Shown: piece by piece, positions 26,321-34,200 of the stretch
Position numbering within the stretch: position 1 is the first letter of the stretch
Layout of the letters: every line of letters begins with the position of its first letter
Assembly (NCBI GenBank): GCA_900467745.1
Contig: UBQW01000023.1
Span: 1 to 64,000 of the forward strand
DNA: 64,000 nucleotides
Source: Hyphomicrobiales bacterium
Lineage (GTDB): Bacteria; Pseudomonadota; Alphaproteobacteria; Rhizobiales; Rhizobiaceae
Direction of reading: 5' to 3'
Made by a program: the position numbers and the translations under genes
Notes under the pieces: generated by a model
What the model was told of the DNA's origin: nothing
The model's database searches: none
What the model saw: only the letters and a program-made list of their open reading frames with translations

Positions 26321-27076
26321 ATGACCAAGAGGCTTGAAAACAAGGTAGCGGTCGTCACCGGAGCAAACGGTGGTATCGGCTTGGCCACCGCCAAGTTGTT
26401 CGCCGCCGAAGGCGCACACGTCTACATCACTGGGCGCCGCAAGGAGCAGCTCGAAGCAGCCGCAGCTGAAATCGGCGGCAACGTTACGGCAGTGAACGCT
26501 GACTCCACCAAAATGGAGGATCTCGACCGTCTGTTCGCGCAGGTTAAAGCCGCCCATGGTCGACTGGATGCGCTAGTCGTCAATGCGGGTGGCGGGAGCG
26601 TGCTTCCGCTTGGCCAGATTACCGAGGAGCAGGTGGACGACACCTTCGGACGCAACGTAAAGGCTGTGATCTTCACAGTGCAGCACGCGCTTCCCCTCCT
26701 GGGCAAGGGATCTTCGGTAGTTCTCATCGGGTCCACCACGAGCGTCGAAGGTGTTGAAGCGTTCTCGGTCTACGCTGCTTCAAAAGCTGCTGTCCGCAAT
26801 CTTGCGCGTTCGTGGGCGCTCGATCTCAAGGGTACGGGCGTGCGCGTGAATGTGCTGTCGCCTGGACCGACGCGGACCCCCGGCCTCGTGGAACTCGTTG
26901 GCGACGACAAGAATGCACAGCAGAGCTTCCTGGAATCGTTTGCCTCATCGATCCCGCTCGGTCGCGTCGCTGAGCCCGAAGAGATCGCCAAAGCTGCGCT
27001 CTTCCTTGCGTCCGACGACTCCAGCTTCGTAAACGGCGTCGAACTTTTCGCTGATGGCGGCAAGGCGCAGGTCTGA
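26321..27076 (+). CDS. SDR-family NAD(P)-dependent oxidoreductase
   Basis: From ATG 26321 (GGAG 8 nt upstream) it encodes 251 residues with the Rossmann glycine motif TGANGGIG, the NAG motif (VVNAGGG), the active-site Ser and YxxxK (YAASK) and a C-terminal FVNGVELFADGG block. Classical short-chain dehydrogenase; the substrate cannot be predicted. A frame extending 50 codons upstream lacks a good start. It is followed by paired hairpins at 27088-27149. Confidence 0.9.
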   Translation: MTKRLENKVAVVTGANGGIGLATAKLFAAEGAHVYITGRRKEQLEAAAAEIGGNVTAVNADSTKMEDLDRLFAQVKAAHGRLDALVVNAGGGSVLPLGQITEEQVDDTFGRNVKAVIFTVQHALPLLGKGSSVVLIGSTTSVEGVEAFSVYAASKAAVRNLARSWALDLKGTGVRVNVLSPGPTRTPGLVELVGDDKNAQQSFLESFASSIPLGRVAEPEEIAKAALFLASDDSSFVNGVELFADGGKAQV

Positions 27077-27087
27077 GCCTTACCGTA

Positions 27088-27149
27088 GGCGGCTGTCCTT
27101 CGGCCGCCCTCCCCGCTCTCGTCGATACCTCCTTCTTGACGAGAGCGGG
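27088..27149 (+). terminator. Two hairpins after the SDR gene
   Basis: GGCGGC/GCCGCC at 27088-27108 is followed by a 12-bp stem, CCCGCTCTCGTC (27112-27123) with GACGAGAGCGGG (27138-27149). There is no long T run. The position suggests transcription ends here before the MscS gene. Confidence 0.5.
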
Positions 27150-27197
27150 ACTTGCAATGCCAATGCGCGGAGCGAAACAACCACACGAAGTGACACC

Positions 27198-28700
27198 ATG
27201 AATTTCGGCGATGCCCTCCGCCTCATTTTCGATCCGATCACACAGTTTGCGGCGCTAGTCATTGCGCTTGTTGTGGCGAGAACTTTGGTCAGTGGGCATC
27301 CGACCAATCGGTTCATCGTCCACGTCGCTTTCTTTGCATTCCTGACCCTCCTGCTCGTCGGCCACGATGTGGCCCCGTGGACGACGGTCCTTGGCGACGA
27401 GGGCCTTGCTCACCGGACTTTCATCGGGATCGCGAAGGCCAGCTGGTGGGCGGGCGGCGCGATGGTGCTCGCGAGTTCGGTGCGCGTCTTCCTGATCTTC
27501 GAGCGAAAGCCTCGGGAGGGACGCCTGATCCAGGACTTGCTGGTCGCCTTCATCTATCTTGGCGCGGCTCTTTCGATCATCGCATTCGTATTCGACCTTC
27601 CGGTGCGGACCCTTGTCGCAACCTCAGGCGTCTTCGCCATCGTACTGGGCCTTGCGCTGCAGAGCACGCTCAACGACGTATTCTCCGGGATCGCGCTGAA
27701 CCTTGGGCGTCCGTACTCCGTTGGCGACTGGATCGAGGTCGAAGGAGGCGTCCGCGGTCAGGTAGTCGAGACCAACTGGCGGTCGACACACCTTCTCAAC
27801 GACACAAACGACCTCGTGATCGTTCCCAACAGTACCCTCGCGAAAGCCACCCTGACCAACCTCACTGGCAGTGACTCCGTGCACGGATCCAAGGTGGTTA
27901 TCAGGGCTCTCCCGACACGCACCCCTGCGGCCATCGAGGAGACGATGAGAACGGTACTCCTCAGCGCGAATTCGATCCTGAAGTTTCCGCCCCCATCGGT
28001 TTCGGTGACGGGCCTCGACGGCTCCGCGATCGAAGTCGAACTATCCTTCAAAGTCGCTAGTCTCGGTCAGACAGGAATCGCCAAGAACGAGATCTTCGAT
28101 CTGGTCTACCGCCATGCAAAGGCGGCGGGTATTCAACTGTCGACTTCCGCGAACGCTCCGATGGAACCGGTCTCGGGAGAGTTGTTGAAACACCCCGGAA
28201 CGCCCTGGCGACTACTGACATCGATTCCGCTGTTCTCGGCCCTCACTGAAGACGAGATGGAAACGGTCGCGAACAGCATGACGCGGTGCACCTTCAAAAA
28301 GGGAGTGGTGATCGCACCTCAGAACGCTTCGATGACATCACTGATGATAGTGCGAAGCGGTGTCGTTTCCGTCGAACTGGACAACGAAGATGGAGTTCGC
28401 AGGGAGGAACTGACCAAACTCGCCCCCGGTGACCTGTTCGGAGAGCGCGGCGTTCTCATGGGCGCGCCCGAGCCAGCCACGATGCGCGCCCTCACCTTCG
28501 TCGTCGTTTACGAAATCGCGAAGGAACACCTTGCTTCCGTCATGCACGAGCGGCCTGCGCTTGTAGAGGAACTGAGCCAGCTCTTGGCTAAGCGCGTCGA
28601 GACGGAGGAACACCTGAAGGCGGAAGGCGGCGGAGGTGCCGAAATTCATCCCCCTACCCTGGCTGCCAAGATACGACACCTGTTCAGGCTGCCTCATTGA
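27198..28700 (+). CDS. MscS-family mechanosensitive channel with C-terminal cyclic-nucleotide-binding domain
   Basis: The start is ATG 27198 (500 residues). Several membrane helices lie in the first ~150 residues. They lead into the MscS pore and beta domain (FAIVLGLALQSTLNDVFSGI; GDWIEVEGGVRGQVVETNWR). The last ~140 residues are a cNMP-binding/Crp-like domain (IPLFSALTEDEMETVA; GDLFGERGVLMG). MscS channels release solutes on hypo-osmotic shock; those with this extra domain may be gated or modulated by cyclic nucleotides (family knowledge). It is convergent with the TehA gene, which ends 1 nt away. Confidence 0.9.
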   Translation: MNFGDALRLIFDPITQFAALVIALVVARTLVSGHPTNRFIVHVAFFAFLTLLLVGHDVAPWTTVLGDEGLAHRTFIGIAKASWWAGGAMVLASSVRVFLIFERKPREGRLIQDLLVAFIYLGAALSIIAFVFDLPVRTLVATSGVFAIVLGLALQSTLNDVFSGIALNLGRPYSVGDWIEVEGGVRGQVVETNWRSTHLLNDTNDLVIVPNSTLAKATLTNLTGSDSVHGSKVVIRALPTRTPAAIEETMRTVLLSANSILKFPPPSVSVTGLDGSAIEVELSFKVASLGQTGIAKNEIFDLVYRHAKAAGIQLSTSANAPMEPVSGELLKHPGTPWRLLTSIPLFSALTEDEMETVANSMTRCTFKKGVVIAPQNASMTSLMIVRSGVVSVELDNEDGVRREELTKLAPGDLFGERGVLMGAPEPATMRALTFVVVYEIAKEHLASVMHERPALVEELSQLLAKRVETEEHLKAEGGGGAEIHPPTLAAKIRHLFRLPH

Positions 28701-28701
28701 G

Positions 28702-29685
28702 TTACTCGGCGGCGCGGACATGCGACGTGGGCAGGAGCTTACCCTGCGCCAGCAGCGCAATCGTCCCCACGGCAATCGCTCCCACCAGAATATTGGCAAA
28801 GAAGAAAAGGTAGGGCGCAAGCTGGGCGCCGATGCTGTCTCCTCCACGAGAGACCATTCTCATCGAAGCCGCAGCGAGCGCCGTCGTGCCAAGCGTGGCC
28901 GCCCAATAGGACGGGGCAAAAGGCTGCTGCATGATCCATGGGGACACCCGGATCAGGAGCGCGACCTGAAGCAGGGAGTAGCCCAGCAACCCGTTCGCGA
29001 ATAGATCTGGAGGACCGGACGTCAGGCTCAGATACGCGGCACATGCAACGGCTGGCGGCGCCAGCAGGATCCCAAGAGTAGGCCGAAGTGGCAATGCCAT
29101 CTCGGGCGCGGTCAGGAGGCGCTGGAGAAGCACCGACTCTGTAGCAGCCCAAGTGAACATTCCGGCGCCGAACAGGAGCTGCGCAAGCGCGGTGTACCCG
29201 AACGACCCTAGCACGAGGGCGGATACGAGCGACCCGGCCACTGTCGGCAGGTAGAGGATTGCGGTTGTCGCCTCATGGTCTCGTCCACCACGCCACATGA
29301 TGCCCGTCCGCCAGGTGGCGAAGAGGATCGAGAACCCCATGCCGAGTACGAGCAGCGTCACCGCCATCGAATGCGAATACGGAAGAACAGCGCGCGCCAC
29401 CAGCATGGTCGCGACGCCCGCAAGGCCGATGAAGCAGCAATGGACCGGATGCTCGGCCTCCTCGATGGCCTCCTCCCGCGCGAAAATCCATTTGGCGGCG
29501 AAGAATACGCTGACGATGGCCCAGACGCAGATGGCGACGACGTTGACCGCTTCTCCGATCATTGCGGGGAGACCCCACAGCTCGTGTGCCAGTCTCCAGT
29601 CGCCGCCGAGTCCGGCGAGGCCCAGCACCATGCCGTACATGCCAGCGGGCACTCGTGGGAAGCCGTGATGAGTTCCTGCACGCAT
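28702..29685 (-). CDS. TehA/SLAC1-family membrane carrier
   Basis: The gene encodes 327 residues from ATG 29685 with about ten hydrophobic helices. The start FPRVPAGMYGMVLGLAGLGG matches the first helix of TehA (tellurite resistance/dicarboxylate exporter family), homologous to plant SLAC1 anion channels. The substrate here is unknown; tellurite resistance should not be assumed. It begins 4 nt after the stop of the metallo-hydrolase at 29690, so the two are probably one operon. Confidence 0.8.
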   Translation of the reverse strand: MRAGTHHGFPRVPAGMYGMVLGLAGLGGDWRLAHELWGLPAMIGEAVNVVAICVWAIVSVFFAAKWIFAREEAIEEAEHPVHCCFIGLAGVATMLVARAVLPYSHSMAVTLLVLGMGFSILFATWRTGIMWRGGRDHEATTAILYLPTVAGSLVSALVLGSFGYTALAQLLFGAGMFTWAATESVLLQRLLTAPEMALPLRPTLGILLAPPAVACAAYLSLTSGPPDLFANGLLGYSLLQVALLIRVSPWIMQQPFAPSYWAATLGTTALAAASMRMVSRGGDSIGAQLAPYLFFFANILVGAIAVGTIALLAQGKLLPTSHVRAAE

Positions 29686-29689
29686 GACC

Positions 29690-30574
29690 CTAGCCCTCCA
29701 CGAACTTGTAGGCACTGCCGTATCTGTCGACGTAACCGACGCCCGGATATGACCAGTGATAGCCCAACATGCGGAGCTTCTCGTTCGCCGCCTTGTCGAG
29801 CAGGGACTTGCGGTTGGCGAGCGCTATTTCCGATTCGGTGTCGAAGCCGAAGTGCCAGGTGGGATTCTCGAAGGAAACAATGTTGTTCGGGATGACATCT
29901 CCTGCAATGAGCAGGTTGCCGTCTCCGGCCAACTCCAGGGAGATGTGGCCAGGCGTATGCCCACGCGTACCGACGACGCTCATGCCGGAGATGATTTCGT
30001 CACCCGGCTTCACAAGGGTGAGCCTATCCTTGACCGCGAACAGATCCCTTTGGGCGCCGCGGGCGAATTCGTGCAGCGCCTTAGGCATCGCTGCTTCATA
30101 GTCCGGATCCGTCCAGAACGACCATTCAGCCTCGCTCACGTAATAATAGGCGTTCGGAAACAGGAGAGAGCCGTCGGGTTTCGTCGTGCCGCCGGAGTGG
30201 TCCGGATGCGCATGGGTGAAAACGACCTTGGTGATCGATGCAGGGTCCGCGCCGATCGAGTGGAGATTGGCACCGAGGCGCCCGTCGCTCGGCTGGAAAT
30301 TGGATCCGGCCCCGGTGTCGACCAGAATAAGGTCGGTGCCTCTTCGGATCAGCGGCACGTTGGTCTGCAATGGTGCTCCCTCCATGTCGCCGCCCAGCCT
30401 ACCTAGCGTCGCCACTCGCTCCTGCTGGCTGGCCTCGGGCATCAGGATCTCGCCGGGCAGCGTAATATACCCGTCGCTCATAACAGTGATGTCGAACTGG
30501 CCATGCCGCAGTGTGTGGAAGCCGGTCGAGAAGACGCCGGGCGGGAGCATTTCGCGTTCTGGACTCATGGTCAT
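29690..30574 (-). CDS. MBL-fold metallo-hydrolase, lactonase/methyl-parathion-hydrolase-like
   Basis: About 294 residues from ATG 30574; an ATG at 30613 is also possible and neither has a clear ribosome site. The zinc motif HxHxDH is THAHPDH, followed by RGHTPGH and LLIAGDV, the later metal ligands. The overall layout (VPLIRRGTDLILVDTGAGSN) fits the broad family that includes acyl-homoserine-lactone lactonases and methyl parathion hydrolase; actual substrate unknown. No signal peptide. First gene of an operon with the TehA-like carrier, with a phased CTCAC repeat upstream at 30707-30726. Confidence 0.8.
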   Translation of the reverse strand: MTMSPEREMLPPGVFSTGFHTLRHGQFDITVMSDGYITLPGEILMPEASQQERVATLGRLGGDMEGAPLQTNVPLIRRGTDLILVDTGAGSNFQPSDGRLGANLHSIGADPASITKVVFTHAHPDHSGGTTKPDGSLLFPNAYYYVSEAEWSFWTDPDYEAAMPKALHEFARGAQRDLFAVKDRLTLVKPGDEIISGMSVVGTRGHTPGHISLELAGDGNLLIAGDVIPNNIVSFENPTWHFGFDTESEIALANRKSLLDKAANEKLRMLGYHWSYPGVGYVDRYGSAYKFVEG

Positions 30575-30706
30575 ATCCCTGGCTGGCAAGCGGACATCAC
30601 GTCTCGCGGTCATCGGGAGTTTGGCGTCTATGGGCCTTCATTGCGAATGCGTTGTTGTGAATTGTTGTTAGCGTAAGCGGACGCGGACCAAAGGCCGTTC
30701 ATCTGT

Positions 30707-30726
30707 GTGAGTTCTTGTTAGATCCC
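30707..30726 (-). promoter_or_regulatory. Phased CTCAC-like repeat upstream of the metallo-hydrolase
   Basis: Read towards the hydrolase the two 10-bp units contain GATCTAAC and GAACTCAC. One unit differs from consensus by a single base. The site lies between the divergent hydrolase and PAS-domain genes. Confidence 0.4.
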
Positions 30727-30808
30727 CGGGCGATGGACCGCCTCATGGTTGCAAAGATTGTGACAGAGCAGTACCGAATTGGAGCACGTTTTCGTGGGGG
30801 AGCCGCCA

Positions 30809-31192
30809 ATGATCTTCGATCTGCAGTCAATCGGCGCTTTGAAATTGGAAGAAGCAGGCATCTTCACTTGGAACGTCGGTGCCGATCTCGTATTCGGCGA
30901 CAGCTCGATAGCGCTGCTGTTCGATTTCCCCTTCGAGGTCTCGATGACCGGACAAAAGATGTCCGCATATTTGGCACGCATTCATCCCGATGACCTCCCC
31001 ACGGTCGCGCTTCAAATGCACAACGCGATCGCTTCGTGCGGGACCTACAGTGTCGAATACCGGGTCCGCGGAGCGCTCAACATCTATCGGCTTGTGGCAT
31101 CGCACGGTCGTTGCTTCAGGGGTGTCGAGCGCGACCTGACACAGTTCGCAGGGATCATCTACCCAATCGATCCAGCAGAACTTTTTCAGTAG
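30809..31192 (+). CDS. Single-PAS-domain protein
   Basis: ATG 30809 (GGGGGAG upstream) gives 127 residues forming one PAS fold: GIFTWNVGADLVFGDSSIAL, then IHPDDLPTV, then YSVEYRVRGALNIYRLVASHG. No output domain is present. It resembles the PAS modules of the two large kinases nearby and could be a stand-alone ligand sensor or a scaffold for the kinase encoded immediately convergent at 31211. Function inferred from fold only. Confidence 0.7.
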   Translation: MIFDLQSIGALKLEEAGIFTWNVGADLVFGDSSIALLFDFPFEVSMTGQKMSAYLARIHPDDLPTVALQMHNAIASCGTYSVEYRVRGALNIYRLVASHGRCFRGVERDLTQFAGIIYPIDPAELFQ

Positions 31193-31210
31193 AGTGTCGC
31201 CGCTCTCAAA

Positions 31211-34200
31211 TCAGGTTCGAACGACCGACCCGCCCTTCAGCGTGAACGAGAATACGCTGCCCGAGGGTTCGTTCGGAGCAACCCAGAGAGTTCCGCCGTG
31301 GGCCTCGACGATCGAGCGGCAGATCGACAGACCCATGCCCAAGCCTGCCTGCTTTGTGGTGAAGAAAGCGTCGAATATCTGGTCGGCTTTCAGGGGATCG
31401 ACCCCGCCACCACTGTCGGCCACCGCTACCCGAACCTTGCCATCGTCCCGCCGTTCAGTGCGTAGATGAAGCTGGCGTTGACCACCCTCTGTCAAGGCCA
31501 TGGCCTCTGCAGCGTTAAGGATGAGATTGAGGACGACCTGCTGCAACTGGATGCGGTCACCAACGACAGCTCCGGCACCGGGATGGAGATCCGTGGAAAG
31601 CGCTATGCCCTGCCGTTGCAATTCCCCACGTGTGAGAACGATCACGCTCTCGATCATCGAGTTGACTTCGAGCATCTCCATTGAAAGTGGCGCCTTCCTT
31701 GCCAGCGCGCGGATGCTGGCGATGACGTCCCCTGCCCTGTGGCCGTCTCGAATGATCCGTTCGGCCGCCTCCCTGGCCTCCCCGACGTCGATCTGATCCT
31801 CACTCAGCCACTTCAGACATGTTGCCGCATTCATGACGATTGCCATAAGAGGCTGATTGACCTCGTGCGCGATGGAAGCCGTGAGTTCTCCCAGTGCCGT
31901 TAGCCTCCCCGCCCGGGCAAGCAGGCTTTGCGCTTCCTCCATCCTCTTGAGATCGTCAATGTCGATGTTGGTGCCGTACCATTTGATGATGGCGCCGTGG
32001 TCATCCCGCATTGGCGTCGCCCGGATCAGGAACGAACGGACCGCACCATCGAAGCGACGCATGCGTGCCTCGATCTCACCCGCCTCGCCGAGATGAAGCA
32101 CCTCGGTCCATTTCCGCTGCACCTTGCCGATGTCCTCGGCATGGATGGCCCTCGCCCAGCCTTCGCCCATCGACTGCTCCCGCGTCAGGCCAGTGAAATC
32201 GTACCACTGCTTGTTGAAGCTCAGGAGCGTGCCATCGATGTCGCTTGTCCATGCCAGCGCCGGGATCATGTCGTATGCGAGGCGCAACTCCTCGGCCGCA
32301 CGTCGCGCCTTTTCCTGCGTATCTCTCGACGCCTGGTAGAGCCCCGCGTTTTCTAGCGAGATCGCGGCCTGCGTCGCGAGAAGTTCCAGTACCGTCACCT
32401 GTTCTTGCGTGAAGAGGTTGGTGGACAACCTGTTCTCTAGGAATAGCACGCCGACTAGCTGCTTCAATTTCACGATGGGAACGCACAGGATCGATGTCGA
32501 GGGTGCGTCGTGGAAATAGGGATCGCTGGCAAAGGAGTCGTTAAGCACCCCATCGAGGATCACAACTTCCTGTGTCCTCGTCACATATGCGAGCACCGTT
32601 TCCGGAAGGCTCCGCCTGAAATTTTCCAGCCTAACCGAAATCCCGTCGTCGTCAGTGACGGCTTCAGCGACGATCTGCATGTAACCGTCCTTCGGAAGCA
32701 GGAGCAGTCCTCTCACCGCACCAGAGTGCTCAAGCACCGTGATCATGAGGCGTTCAATCAGGCGGTCGAGCAGGATTTCGCCGGATACCGCCTGCGACAT
32801 CGTGAAGACTGCCGCCATGTCCAGCGGCTGCGCATCGGCAAGGACACCATTTGCCCTGTCCCCCGGATCGACCAGGCTTGGACACTCGGCGTCCAGCTGC
32901 CGCACTTTCGCGAGCGCTCCCCAGCGGAGATAGCAGGCTCGGGCGGTTCTGAGGAAACTGTCCGCTGTGCCCTCCAGACCGAGCCGCGCGCAGAACCGGG
33001 CGGCCAGCTCGTTCGCCAGTCCCTCGTTCTGCACGAAGCCATATCGACGGGCTGAAGCAGCCGCCTGCTCGTAGAGTTGAAGCGCCTCGATATGCCTGTC
33101 GTCCAGCCGGGCGATTTCGGCCGCAAGAAGGAGGCTCCGGTTGGCGAAGTTCTCGGAACTGCTCCTTGCCCAGGCATCGATCTGGATCTGATGATCGCGG
33201 ATGGCCTCGAGATGCGACTCCCGGTCCGAGCTGTCTGCCCCGGTTGCGAGCGCAGCGTGGGCCAGCGCCTTATAGAAATGGAATTCCGCGATCTCGATGA
33301 ACGACCGGACATGAACGGCACCCGCGGTCCGGCGGGCGGCGTCGATTACGCCGGAGTAGTCGCCCGACAGGAACCGGGCCTGCATGCGATAGATCCAATG
33401 CCACTCGGACACGATCTTCAGACGATCCCCTGCTTCGCTCAAGTAGCCTTCGAAGGAGGCGATGCCAAGCAGCCCTTCGTTCGCTTCCGGACGGCTGACA
33501 CCGCGGAGTTCCCGTGTTAGCAGCAGCTGTGCGACCGCCCCGTCCGCCGCTAGCGAGAAGCCTGTTCTTTTCGCGCCGACGAGGAAGCTCTGGGCATCCC
33601 TATGCACCATCTCCAAGGGTACCCCGCCTACGAGGAGATGCGATACGAGGGCCTGCGCCGGGGCGACGCTGAACACCATGTCTGCCGCGGCGATCGCAAC
33701 GGCCATCGCCTTGCGGGAGTAATGCTCCGAGGCTGGCAGATGCTGGGTCCATGGAACCACAAAACACCCAAAGCAGGAATATACGCGGGCCTTGAACCGA
33801 TCCAGCCCATGACCATCGACGAGTTCGAGACCCAGCACCCCGAAATGCTTGCCAATCTCGTAATCCCCGAACCTCAACCCCAGCGGAATGATAACGGAGA
33901 CGTAGGCGTAGCAGGATGCGTCGCAGTTGCCATGGCGGAGGCTGAGAGACACCATCTGGACATAGATGAGATCTTCCAGGTTCTTGTCGGTGATGATCGC
34001 CGGGAGGATCGTGTAGGCCAACACCTCCATCGCGGCCAACCAATCGGGATCTGTCATCTTCGGCAGCTGGGCCAGTCCGGCGACGGGTCGTCCTGCCAAC
34101 TGACGATAAAGATCGTCGACGCCAGCCCGCACCTCTTCGGCCGATGGGTGCGTCGTCCATTCGATCCCGAAGTCGCGAAGATATTCCAACGCAACGTCGA

